Positions 37,026-49,122 of a stretch of 64,000 bases of DNA are shown in pieces. Position 1 is the stretch's first letter; every line of letters starts with the position of its first letter. Origin of the DNA: Gordionus sp. m RMFG-2023 (lineage: Eukaryota > Nematomorpha > Gordioida > Chordodea > Parachordodidae). The position numbers were made by a program, and so were the translations under genes. The stretch lies in assembly GCF_954871325.1 (NCBI RefSeq), contig NC_088777.1:13679366-13743365 (forward strand), read 5' to 3'. Under the pieces are notes generated by a model that was not told the DNA's origin, did no database searches, and saw only the letters and a list, made by a program, of their open reading frames with translations.

Positions 37026-38389
37026 CTTATGCCTATATATTATTCTTAACAACTAGTATAAATTTTAGTTTAATGCTTCAAAATCCTTTTAGTAAAAAGT
37101 ATATTTTAAAAAAAAGTTACCAGCATAGTTTCGAAAATAGGTGGTATCGAGATTCAAGCTAGAACAAAAAATATAGACCCTTATGAGTAATGAAAAAAAA
37201 ATTGAATCAACGAAATATATTATAAAACACTATTATCATCATAAAAGAGCAATATTTAATAGTATTTTAAAATATGAGCTTGATGTTTATTCCTGAACTT
37301 TTATAATTTAGTAGTAATGCATAAATAGGCATTTAATTAAACTTTGGGACTTTGGAAATTATATGTTTAGAATAAAATTGAAAATGATTACATTAGTTGA
37401 TTTTTTTTTACATAAAGCGCTAGTAAAGTAATTAATATATTAACACTTCTACACTTAGAAAGAGAAAAGATAAAACTCGATCTCATACAAATTTTATATA
37501 GCCTTTGAGAAGCGTCCATATTTTTAATTTTTTTATAAAAATTTTAACTAATTTTGATTTCCAAAAATTTGATTCAAAAATGGAATGTGTATAATATTTA
37601 GACCTGTGCGCCGCCGGTATTTTTATTCACGCCGGAAAAGCCGCCGATTGAGATCATCGGCGCGAGCCGGCTAGCCGCCGATTTTCATGATGGCGGAGGC
37701 GCGGCATGTGTAATTTTTAGAAAGCATATTAATTATATTTATTATATATTAAATTATTATTATTTTAATTTGAATACTCTCATTAATAAAATTAAAATAT
37801 GAATTGTATTCTATTGCTATATATAATAAACTAGTGTATATCATTTACATTCATTCAAACATCATATTTTATTTCCACAAACAATTCATATTAATTATTT
37901 TTATGGACTTCCACGTTTTAAACCACCCTTTATACAATTATGAAATAACAACTCTCTCTACTAATTATAAATCAAGTTATGCCTGGAGGTACTTTGGAAA
38001 TCTTATTTTGAAGAATGAAAATAAGAAAAGCACAATAATGCCTGATTATATTTTTTTGTGATCCTTGGTTAAAATTGGCGAAAAAAGATGAGGAAGATTC
38101 GAATAAAGATAATTCATTTTCACAGTAATTTATTTTTTTTAGTCTTATATTTATATATATTTTATATTTTAATTATGAAATAAAATGTTTTAGTAAAAAT
38201 ATAAGTACAAGTAATCTATCTCGACACAATTAATTATCACAAACTATCAGAAAAATGAATAATAATAAATGTATTCAAAGTCTAAAAATGTTTTTAAAGC
38301 CAACACCAAGATGCAGCAACAATATAAAAGATAAAAAAAATGGTGCTTAGGTTTATACTATTGTTTATTATTATTCATTTAAAATTTTT

Positions 38390-39090
38390 AACTGGTTTGT
38401 TAAATTAATTTATTAATTTATTTTGAAAGTTCAAAACAACTAAATTTTTAGTTTATTTATTGCCAGCTCTATTTTGAGATCTTTTTATTATATAAACTTA
38501 ATATATAATTTATTAAATTAATTATGTAAAACTTTATTTTGAAAGTTACTACTAAATCAAATTCATAATTTGTTTCATTCCAACTATAATTATTATGTTT
38601 TTTATATGTCTTTTTAATGTATAAACTTAATATATAATTTATTAAATTAATTATGTAAAATTTTATTCTGAAAGTTAAAACTAAATCAAATTTATAATTT
38701 GTTTCATTCCAGCTCCAATTATTTTGATGTTTTTTAAATATCTTTTTAAATTATTATTTAATATATAATTTATTAAATAAATTATTTAAAACTTTATTTT
38801 AGAAAGTTAAAATTAAATCAAATTTATAATTTGTTTCATTCCCTCTAATTATTTTGTTTTTAAATAAATTATTTAAAACTTTATTTTAGAAAGTTAAAAC
38901 TAAATCATATTTATAATTTGTTTGATTCCCTCTAATTATTTTGTTTTTAAATATCATTTTAAAGTATAAACTTAATATATAATTTATTAAATTAATTATG
39001 TAAAGCTTTATTTTGAAAGTTAAAACTAAATCTAATTTATAATTTGTCATTCCAGTTTTAATTATTTTGATGTTTTTTAAATATCTTTAA
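38390..39090. repeat. Tandem repeats of about 125 bp in the hAT leader
   Basis: About five units contain 'aactttattttgaaagtt', 'ataatttgtttcattcc' and 'aatatataatttattaaa'. The same array is present, inverted, in the other copy (56320-56890), so it belongs to the element. Confidence 0.85.
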
Positions 39091-39700
39091 TGTTTAAAAT
39101 AAATATGAAATCTAATAGGGCGAAATTATGCATTGATGTGCTGCTTAGATTTAATGCCATTTGATTCTATAAACAATAAAGGAATGACAGATTTTCTAAA
39201 GGTTTAAAATTTATATAAAATGAATATAAAAAAATAAATTGCCCACAAAATAGAAATATAAGAGAATTGATTCCTCGTCAGAATTGCCAAATAGGACAAC
39301 CATTAGTCGAGGTGCACTAAAAGATGTTTATTTATTTATAGAGGCCCATGTTTTAAATCTGATTGATTCTGGACCAAAATTTTGTTCTATCACTTTTGAT
39401 TTATGGACCGATCATTTCAAACGTAGAAATTATATCACATTTAGTCTTCATCATTTAGATGAAAATTTTGATTTAAAATATTTTAAACTAGAAAGTGACT
39501 CAAAAGCATACTGGGGAAACAATAGAGTTTGATAGTATTGAAGAGGAGTTCCATTTAAAAGCCAAGATAATACAAATGGCAATTGATGCTGGGGCCAATG
39601 TCAAAATAAGCGTCAGATTAGGGGATTATGAGTATCATTTATGCTTAGGGCATGGACTTCATAATTTGGTTACAGTTGATGGCATAAAAAAAGTTACCAA

Positions 39701-40242
39701 TGTTGTATATGCAAATTCGAATGTTAATTTTGAAAAGTGATTATTCATAAATAAATGGTAGACGAAGATAATATTTTTGGGGTAATTTGTCTATGTAAAT
39801 AATCTTAAATTGAACATAATATTTTTCTATAAATTTTATATATATATTCAAATATGCAAATTTTATATATTTAATTCTTCGAAAATTGTTTAATTTTTTT
39901 ATATATATATATATACATTGTTAATTCAAAAAAGTTTAGTTTTGAATAATTTTGGATTCTGCGAAATTTATGTTATTATTTTTAACGAACGATATTTGGA
40001 AATAAAATTAATAAAACCAAAGGAAAGAGTTAATAAAGAAAAGGTAAACATACAATTTGATAAATTATAATTATTAAGCGAAATGACATATATATTTTAG
40101 GTACTCAAGGGTAAGTAATTAAACATCATTATTATTAGAATTAATCTTTTATTTAATTTTAGAAAGATTTAACAAACCTATAATTCTTAAATTGCTCTCC
40201 CAATACTGATTAAACACCCTGAGTAAGTTCGGAATTATAACA
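39701..40242. mobile_element. Solo-LTR-like insertion inside the hAT element
   Basis: Comparison with the uninterrupted minus copy shows a 542-bp insertion. It starts TGTTG, ends AACA, and is flanked by a 5-bp direct repeat ACCAA (39696-39700 and 40243-40247). TG...CA ends with a 5-bp duplication fit a solo LTR of a retroelement. There is no internal coding region. It must be younger than the hAT insertion that it interrupts. Confidence 0.6.
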
Positions 40243-41000
40243 ACCAAAATTGATATTCTCATTAAAATAATTAGAGAAATTATTTCAGCCCTTAGATTTC
40301 GAGTAGATTTGGAATGTGAAATTGAGGCTGAACATCGTAAATGTCTGCAGTTAATTTATGAGAAAGGTAATATCTTGTATATTGATGATTCTGATCCATA
40401 CCTTGATGACCATTTTGATATGTCTTGAATCGGATAACAGAAATGGCATTGCACCAACCAATCTTTAATGCAAAAACTTTAAAATTAAATTGCCCTACCC
40501 GCTGGCATAGCTTATTAATTATGCTAGAAAGTGTTCGCAGTGTAAACTCCTATAAATAATGTTCTAAATAAAATAGGAAAATAATCTTTAAAACTCTAAT
40601 AATGTACGGGATATGATTGATGGCAAATCCATTCCGAGAGTCTGTGGAATTTCTTTCCTTCCAAAAAGGATCAAAATAAACTTAGGATTATTATTTCGCA
40701 GTGAAGTAGAAGCTCATATACAAATCAATAGATCTGATTGCTCAGATATTATATGCTTAAAAGAAAATATGGAAAAAAAAGCTTGACTAGAGGTTTCCCA
40801 TTACTGAACTTCAAGTTATTTTATATTTTTATTAATAAAATTATATTTTAAACATTAGATATTAGCAACTCTACTTGATCCCAGATTTCAAAATCTTAAA
40901 GTATTTTCAGAATATTTAAATTTGAATTCTACGACATCATTGCAATTTTTAATTCGACATTTGAAACTTTTAGAGCATGATAGAAATGCACAGAGTGAAA

Positions 41001-43330
41001 CATCCAATCACTAGTTTTTAGGGAGATGAATGTGATGTTCGATAAGCCAAACCATTTGTTCAAAAATTTATTATTATGATTGTGTTATATGATAAATAAA
41101 ATTGGAGTTATTTAAATATGGATTTATAATATTGGTGATATTTTTTTACAATTATTTCAGATGGTAAAATTCACATATATATTATATATTCCTAAAGATT
41201 GCACAGTCTAATAGAAAGGAAAACAATAATTAGGAAAATGCAGAAATTATAGATAAGAAATAACTATAGTTACCCAGTTATCTAAATTTGAGATTTAAAA
41301 TTTATCCATTTATCTTATTTTAAAGATGAAATAATCATATTTCTTTAATAAATACAAAATCAAAATATAAAGTTAAAAGAAATGTTCTAATATATTCTAA
41401 ATTAATAAGATTTTTAATATATCAATTATCTATTTGTTTCAGTTTAAAATTATAATCATATTTCGTATTAATAAAATTTTAAATATTTTACATTTGATAT
41501 GCATTTTACGTGAGCCCATATATTTTTTATAAGCTGATTTAATATTGTTATCTTTCATATAGTGATAGATATTTCATAATAAAAAGTATGACCATCTACC
41601 CAGAGTATGCCACTCAACACCATACCTGAGTAGACGGCCTAAAATAAAATTTTTCCACAAATTAAATTCAATCATAAGCTATATAATAGATAGAGATTTG
41701 ATCTTAATTTATACTTTAAAATATTAAGATTTGGGCTATACACTGATAAAAATTTTTTGATTAATGTCAATTTTTAACCATTTTATTTGACATGGAAAAA
41801 ATCATGGTCATTCATCCACGGTCCCCCTTACATATATATTTCAAGTTATTTATTATGTTATTCATTAAACCAATTTTGATTTTAGTATTAGATTGATGAG
41901 TCATAATTTTTAATTGAAAAGTATAAATTTTAAGAACGATTATTTTTATATTTTGCATTATATTTTGATTTCCTCATATTTAAAGATTTGAAAGTAATAT
42001 TTTAATTAATGTTAAACTCTTATTTTTTAATATACAAAACAATAAATCACTAGAAGTCTTAATAACCTTCACACCACAACTTCATTCATCTTGGCAGGGT
42101 CTTTAGACCCCTAGCAAAATAGGATACCTCTGTTACGTGGTTTCCCATTTTCTTTATCTAATCAAACAAATTTAAAGTTTTCCTTTATTTATAAAAAAAT
42201 TTTACCCATGACTCAATATTTTGTGAGATATCCACATAGAAATCGCAGAATCTGGTATTTTATTATTGATTCACCTTTATTTCTTTGTAAAATAAATTTT
42301 ATTATATGTATTTTTTTATATATTAAATTTCAAATTATATATTTTATTTTTAATATAATACTACCATAATATGTATTTTTTTCATAAATTTTTATTAAAA
42401 ATGTCATTTTAAGATTTGTTCAATAAAGTCGTCTTCAATTGTAAAAAGAAAAATTACTCACTTATTAAAGAATAAATTAATTCTAATTTATTTATACATA
42501 AATTAAATATTTTAAAAAAAATATATACTTATTCATAAATTTTATTTTATTGTATTTTATATTTGATATAATAAGAAGTTCATTTTCATTTCAAGCATTA
42601 AAAACCCTTTAACGTAAATTTATTTTTTTACAAAATAAAATTAAAAGAAAATTTTGATACATGTAATTTTTTTACCTGACTTCAGCTGCAATTTTTTATT
42701 TAAAAAATTTTTACATTTTATTTTTATTTATTTGTTAAATTTTTTTTTATTATTATTGATTTTACACCATTTTCTTTCAAAAATATTGATTTTATTTCAG
42801 CTTTAGAACATTTTATAATTTTTCGTGAAAAAAAAAATTCATTAACAATTTTCTTCTTTTTTGAAATATTTACTATTTGATATTTTAGATAAATTTGGGG
42901 CAGAAAATTTGGATTTACTTCTTCCTGAACATAAAAAAAAACAACTTATTTCTAATTCGAAACCTATTGAATGATGATGAATACATTCAATGGGAATAAT
43001 TGGCCTTCGGCTGGATTTAATATATTCTCGCCGGTGGAAGAAAGATTAAACGTAAACCATTATTTTGTATAATTATCCAATTTAAGGTATGGAAAAATTA
43101 AGTATAATCCAAGTCAAAGGCGACTATAAATATTTTCTATGAAGGAGGGGGTGGGGGAAGGGGGGGGGGGGGTATTAATAACTTTATCTAAGTTTGAACT
43201 GTTTTAGTATTGGTTAATTTTATTTTGCCATTAATTAAACCAAATATTTACTTATTTTGTAAAATAAATTATTTTCTATTGTTTTTTTTAAATATTATTT
43301 GTAATAACTTTATATATTTTAATGATAAGT
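41001..43330. other. AT-rich DNA, no gene recognised
   Basis: Most of this is A/T-rich without repeat ends. Two short open pieces near 42890-42975 (GAENLDLLLPEHKKKQL, after a 'tattttag' acceptor-like site) and 42978-43060 (NGNNWPSAGFNIFSPVEERL, before a 'gtaaac' donor-like site) have better codon structure than their surroundings. They could be exons of a gene I cannot name, possibly upstream parts of the WDR47-like gene. Confidence 0.3.
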
Positions 43331-44092
43331 TCAAATGCATTGATTTTGACATCATCATAGGAGACATATGACTAAAGGCAGTTATGCAGTCGGGGATGGG
43401 GCAGTGTCCCTCCTCTTTAAAAAATTCTATTTACATAAAATCAGCATTGGTGTCCTCTTATGATGATCCTATTTGTAAATTTCTAGACATAATTGAACTG
43501 GAAGATGCAGAAGGGAGTTCATACTGAATCTTTTTTGCAAAATTAGATTTCTTTTGTTAGCTCTGGAGCTTATCATGACTGGGAAGAAATCTGGTGTAGC
43601 AAAGCGCCTTTCATCTAAGGATCTTACCCTATAATTGTTTAAACCGCTTTATGCAATAAAAGAAGTTACAGGTCTTTATTAACACAATATATAGTATATA
43701 TTGCCAATCTAACAAAATTAAAATCGTTGAATCAAACAGCGTCTGAATTGGGCATTCAGTTACCGAAAATTGGAAGGGTACTTGATGTACGATTGATGTA
43801 TAGCAGTTTCCATACTGTTAAGGCAGTTTGGAATAACTAAGGCCCTATATACACATTTCAAAAATTTTGGCAACAGTGAAAAATTTAACAGGCTGTCTAC
43901 CAGGTTAGAAAGTAGTGAATTCTTATCAGATCTTGCCTTGATGTATGATGTTTTATTTGAATTATCTAATCTCTCTTTAAGGCTTCAGCCAAGAACAATT
44001 AGTTTACTTAATGCTGTCAAATCAATAAAGCGAGCTATTCGTGTTCTAAAATTGTTTAAGGATAATCCTAGTAGGTTCTAAATCTCTTTTAA
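43331..44092 (+). mobile_element. hAT relic related to KIAA1586-like transposases
   Basis: Frame pieces on the + strand give ELGIQLPKIGRVLDVRLMYS, SSFHTVKAVWNN (about 43746-43840) and FLSDLALMYDVLFELSNLSL, LRLQPRTISLLNAVKSIKRA, RVLKLFKDNPSRF (about 43918-44080). This order matches the central part of hAT-derived transposases often annotated as KIAA1586-like or zinc-finger 862-like in animals. The usual W of the 'DVRW' block is replaced. Frame changes and stops separate the blocks, and the ends were not found. Confidence 0.65.
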
Positions 44093-44488
44093 TGTTTATT
44101 TAAAGGAGAACATATAAAAATATCTTAAGAAGATTGGAGAATAAATAAATTTTGATTAGTAATATTGACATGATGCAAAACATATTTCCAGTCTAATGAT
44201 GATACCCGTTAACGAGCCTCTCCTCAGTCAGTGTAATTTTTCTCCATATATTAAAATGTGGCTGAAAAATCACAGTTCTGCAATTGAAATAATCAAAGAA
44301 GTGTGAAGGTAATTGTTGAATTTCGGAGTTTTTGGTATGATTAGCAAGATAAATATATTCAATATAAATATAATAATACCTTTAATGATTCAATTTTATT
44401 ACTCCAATTTTATTATTCCAATCTTGTTAATTCAAATCATGTAACAAAAAAAATTAAATATAATGAATGAATTCTCGATTCACAAAAT

Positions 44489-44698
44489 ACGGGTTTTTAT
44501 ATGTTAATGAAAAAAATTAATATTCAAAAAAAATTTTATATGCAAAATTAAAATAAACAATAGTATTCTCCGTACATTCAAGTTCGTTAAGAATAACGGG
44601 TTTTTATATGTTAATAACAAACATTAATATTCAAAAAAAATTTTATATGCAAAATTTAAAATAAACAATCATATTCTCCGTACATTCAAGTTCGTAAA
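44489..44698. repeat. Tandem duplication of about 110 bp
   Basis: 'acgggtttttatatgttaat...ctccgtacattcaagttcgt' occurs twice in a row with few differences, just upstream of the pogo element. Confidence 0.85.
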
Positions 44699-45219
44699 TC
44701 TCTCATTTTAATATTCAAATAATAAAAAAAAAAAACTCTTTTTTTCATAACTTTAACAGTAGGGGAAACCGGGGTAAAGCGATTGACGGGGTAACAATGT
44801 TAACGCGAATAACTTTTTAACCATTGAGTATAAAGACCTTAAATTTGGTGTGAAGATGTATTTTTATATCTAATTTCTTACCTATGTTCATCTTTTAAAA
44901 AACTTACCTGGTTTTATTTATTTTGTCAAAAAACTGTTTTTTACCCAAAAAATATAAAAATCATTCTCTAGTATATTTTGCTTTTAGTTTACATATCCTC
45001 AGGATTCAAAATTTGGCACACATGTTCCTTAATGTATTAGCTATAAAATAAAATTTATCTGACATCTTTAGCTATATTAGAAGTCACGCAATAACGATAT
45101 TTATAATATATGTCACCTAGGGGTAAAGCTGTTATGGGTAAAACGGTTAAAATATAAAATTATTCACATTAATTTTTCATTAATTTATTTATTATAATTT
45201 TTATTGTATCAATCAAATA

Positions 45220-45543
45220 ATGAGAAATTATAAAAGAAAAACCATATACAGAGATGTAAATATAATAAATGAAGCCATAAAATATAAAATAACAAATAAT
45301 ACTTCATTAAATTTGTCTGCTAAAAAATTTAACATACCTTATACAACGTTGAGAAGGAGATGTAAAATTGGTATTAAAAGTTCAGATCATCATAAACAAA
45401 TATTTACAAATGAAGAAGAATCTAGATTGTGTGACTACATATTAGAAGCAAGTAAGTCATTTATGGGATTAACGCCTAAACAAGTAATTAAATTATATTG
45501 TTTGTATTATATTGTATTTCATAATTTTAATAACTCAATTTAA
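45220..45543 (+). pseudogene. Pogo transposase, N-terminal HTH part
   Basis: 107 codons starting MRNYKRKTIYRDVNIINEAI, then SLNLSAKKFNIPYTTLRRR (a psq/CENP-B-type helix-turn-helix that binds the element's ends) and a second motif, FTNEEESRLCDYILEASKSF, typical of this transposase family. After GLTPKQVIKLY the frame runs into the repeat and stops. No DDE residues are present. On its own it could still be a DNA-binding protein if expressed. Confidence 0.8.
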
Positions 45544-45720
45544 ATATCAATATTAATTTGGTAACTTTAATAAAAATGCTCAATTGAAATTATATTGTAT
45601 TTCATAATTTTAATAATGCTCAATCTAAATATCAATATTAATTTGGTAACTTTAATAAAAATGCTCAATTGAAATTATATTGTATTTCATAATTTTAATA
45701 ATGCTCAATCTAAAAATCAT
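45500..45720. repeat. 88-bp tandem repeat replacing the pogo DDE domain
   Basis: 'attgtatttcataattttaa...aaatgctcaattgaaatt' is present about two and a half times. It begins at the end of the HTH frame and stops where the C-terminal frame resumes. Confidence 0.9.
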
Positions 45721-46362
45721 GTGGGGCAACAATTTCAGATTTATGATATTCCAGGAGTGTTAAAAAATGAAATACCAAGGGCAGTGACATCAAATAATAT
45801 ATTAAATGGATTCTTAACATGTGGCATATTTCCTTTAAACCCAAATATATTTACAGAACAAGATTATATCTGCTGCAATAATTCAAATGCTAACTCAAAT
45901 ATTGAATTTGAAAATAATGATGAAAATATTACAGTGACTCAAAATCTTACAGTGACTCAAAATAATGATAGTGATTTATCTATATTATTGAACGAAAATG
46001 TTCCAGATGATATTGATGAACCTTATCATGATATGTTACCATCATTCTCAAAAAATTATAATAAAGTATTCAATCCTTCATCTATAATACCTATTCCAAA
46101 ATTATTCAATATTTCATCGGATAAAATATCTAAAAAAAAGAATTCAGAAATATTAACATCTACACCTTATAAAAAAAAATTATTAATTCAGAGAAAAAAA
46201 AAATATCAAAAAATAATTGTTTATGTGTTATTTGTAATAAAAACTATAAAAATAGTCGCGAGGGCGATGAATGGCTAAAATGTACAATGTGCCTTGAATG
46301 GGCACATTCTAAATGTGCTAATTATGATAATTATTTTACATGTCCTTATTGTATCGATTAGT
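45721..46362 (+). pseudogene. Pogo transposase, C-terminal tail with zinc finger
   Basis: The frame GQQFQIYDIPGVLKNEIPRA, NNILNGFLTCGIFPLNPNIF is the conserved block just after the DDE domain in pogo-like transposases. An acidic, Asn-rich linker follows. After a frameshift near 46220 comes CVICNKNY, WLKCTMCLEWAHSKC, YFTCPYC, a PHD-like zinc finger common at the end of these proteins (TAG at about 46360). The frameshift separates the finger from the rest. Confidence 0.8.
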
Positions 46363-46681
46363 TTTTAAATAAAAATCATAATCTTATATTTGTAATATTT
46401 GTTAAATAAAACAATAAATATGTGTCAAATATTATTTTAACCACTTTACCCTAGTGCTTATCCATTTTACCCTGTACCCAGGGTAAAATGGCGAAAATGA
46501 GTAGTTTTACATAACTAATCATAGCTCCTAAAATATTATAGGTAGAGGGCTACACTTTTTTTTATCTTGTAGAAGAGAGATGGGGCTACACATTGATTTA
46601 TAATTTATTGTGTTTGACTCTTATTTAAAATTTTTATGGTAAATATGCAAAATGCCTATCGTTTTACCCCGGTCTCCCCTA

Positions 46682-49122
46682 ATATTAAATATGGCGAATA
46701 TTGTAGTTTATTTTCACCATTTTTTGATCTATTCCGATTTATGCATTATATTATATTATAATAATATAATTGTTTTATTTTTATAAAATATTTGCCACAT
46801 ATTCTTTGTAAATCAAAGATTTTTGCCCATATTAGTGTGCTTCCTATTTTTTGAATAATAGCGTGCCCCTGCCGCAAATTTTAGGACTACAACAGTGCCT
46901 AAAAGTATGTTTAAATGTAAGAATACATATTAAAATCCTGTCAGGTTTAAGGAATTTTATTTTAAAACAATAGATTTCTTAAATCAAAAATTAATAATGG
47001 TTTATTTTTTGTTACCATATTCTTTGTCTTTGTTAAAAAAAAATTTGATGGGTCAAGAGATACATTTCTAATGCCGAAAATATATGGTTGGAAATTTATA
47101 CCAAAATAAAATATCTTTAATATTTAATATTATATAATGTTTTTAGCTTAAATCAAAAGAGAAGATCAAACATATTATTCTAGAGCAACTATGTATAATT
47201 AATCGAAATCATGATACTTCTTTGAGATTTTTTTCACCTGAAAATTTACATTGGATTGTGACCTAAATATATTTTAAAAAACCTTAGAATTTATAAATTT
47301 TCGTAAATTAAAGATTAGGTAACATAACTAAAATCATCTATTAAAACTTTTAAAAAATTTTGTGAATTAAAAAATTCAGTGATTTATTATTATATTTGAT
47401 TTGAATTGATATCGCAAAATTTAATAAAAACAATACAAAATATAAAAATATTTATAATTTTCATATTTTGAAATTAAATATTTGTTCTCTGGCAAAGCAT
47501 ATTTCTTTTCAAAATTGAGCTATCCTTTAAGTTTAGCCCTGATCAAGGCTTTGATGATATATTTTGCCTAAAACCTTCTTAGAGTAGGCTCAAAACCTGT
47601 TAAGAATGGAGATAGAACCCATTCTTTGGCGGTGAAACTGGAGCGATTTATAAATATTTATATGAACATAAAAATAAAACCTTTAGCTTCTATTCCTCTT
47701 TGTGGCTATAAGAAGAATATGAAAAGATTACTGACTACATCAAAATTATAACAATAATAAGGATAAAAGGGATTCAAATTTATAACGCTTTTTTAAAAAA
47801 AAATTTAATTTCTGGCGGGGAGGGGGGCATGTCTTTTCATTATTTGGAAAGGGGGCTAAGAATCAAAAAATTAGCGGGGGACTACGCCCCCGTAGCCTCC
47901 CACATTACATTCCTGATTATAAGTCAATCTAATTTCAGGAGGAATATGCTTATATTAAAATCTTGATTAAAATATATCCACATCACATTTACATTCATAA
48001 AATCTTTCTAACACATCTTCATATCTTAATAAACTTTCACGGCTTCAAGTATCTATACTAAAATAAACTCATTATCAAAAAAATTAATTACACCCCCCCC
48101 CCCTCAGCCAAATGTTAAAAAATATAATATTTTTTGGGTATTTTGGCTCCTAATTTATTATTATACTGCATTAAACTGAAATATGCAATATTATGAAATA
48201 AAAACCAATTTTTAATAAATGAATTCATAGCTTATTTAGCCCTAAAAATATTTTAAATCGCCCTCCCATCATTTAAAAATATTTTTAACGAGCCCATCAC
48301 CTGCCTATTGTTTGAATTTTTAACTAGCTCCCCAGGTTGATCGGGCCTGGTTGGAGGGATAAAACCCGCTCAGACTTTTATTTTAAATACTTAAGCTCTT
48401 ATAGAAGGCGGGGAAGCCGTCACCTTCTTTCTAACTAACTCTTATAGCAATTTAAATAAATTAAAGCCCCACTTACTCTCAAACCCCTCCTATTTTAACA
48501 TTACCTAAAAATTTATTTGCACTCCAAGCTTTTCACATTTTCAAAAATGAGCTACTTCTAAGGGCACAATTTTAAATCCTCTTGGAATCAATTCTCTACT
48601 TAAACTTTGGTGAACAAGCATTGCTTCAAACTACCTACTCTCTATTAATATTTTTATTAGCCGCACATATTTCTTCAATGTTAGCTGCTCAGGTCAATCT
48701 TATTCACATAACAGATAATGCTAATAATGATCTAACTCAAGCGCCTGAGAAATGGGATATCCATTCTATTCTACGATTTTCAAGATCCTTATAAAAAAGC
48801 TCCTTTATTTTCCCACTCCGTTGCCTACCTATTATCGAATGATGGGGGGGGGGGGGGGGTTTGCGATAAAATAAACTGAGAAGAAAAATTTCAATCAAAA
48901 ACTATTTGGGAAAAACTTATAATAAAAAACTGTGGGAAAAGGATCAAGGAAAAAAAACTGGGATTTTTTTAAAATATATTTAATATTAAATAATAATACA
49001 TTATAAAATACAATAATAAATATTATAATATTACAGCTCCCCTTGATTCGTAATTTAATGAAATTTATTGGAGACATAACTTTTTAATATTATTAATTCA
49101 AAAATCAATGACATTCCTTTAG
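46682..49122. other. AT-rich stretch before the first recognised WDR47 exon
   Basis: No gene is identified. There are poly-C (48093-48103) and poly-G (48844-48859) runs. The patch 47812-47905 ('ggggaggggggcatg', 'actacgcccccgtagcc') resembles ends of the CAGTGGCGTAGC-type hAT family. The open frame 48582-48794 has no recognised domain. Upstream WDR47 exons could hide here but I could not support any. Confidence 0.4.

Larger units (their letters stand above)
37599..41000 (+). mobile_element. hAT element with BED finger, 3'-truncated (+ copy)
   Basis: The left end is TAGACCTGTGCGCCGCCGG. It is collinear with the minus-strand copy at 54096-57694. Pieces in order are: a BED-finger exon (about 37902-38120; SSYAWRYFG, then a C-x2-C pair); a long intron or leader with tandem repeats (38390-39090); LDLMPFDSINNKGMTDFL (about 39147); CSITFDLWTDHFKRRNYI (39390, first catalytic Asp in FDLWTD); YHLCLGHGLHNLVTV; and CPTRWHSLLIMLESV (about 40490). 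A 542-bp insert splits it at 39701-40242. Similarity to the other copy stops near 41000, before the C-terminal dimerisation domain and right end. Several stops and frame changes make it inactive. Confidence 0.85.
44762..46679 (+). mobile_element. Pogo-like element, both ends intact, DDE core lost
   Basis: 1918 bp. The left end GGGGAAACCGGGGTAAAGCG is mirrored on the right by the complement of GGGGAGACCGGGGTAAAACG, and both sides are flanked by TA, the target duplication of Tc1/mariner-pogo elements. The left side encodes an N-terminal helix-turn-helix and the right side the C-terminal tail with a zinc finger. The catalytic domain is missing and an 88-bp tandem repeat lies in its place. It is therefore an internally deleted, non-autonomous derivative whose termini still look movable in trans. 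Confidence 0.9.
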
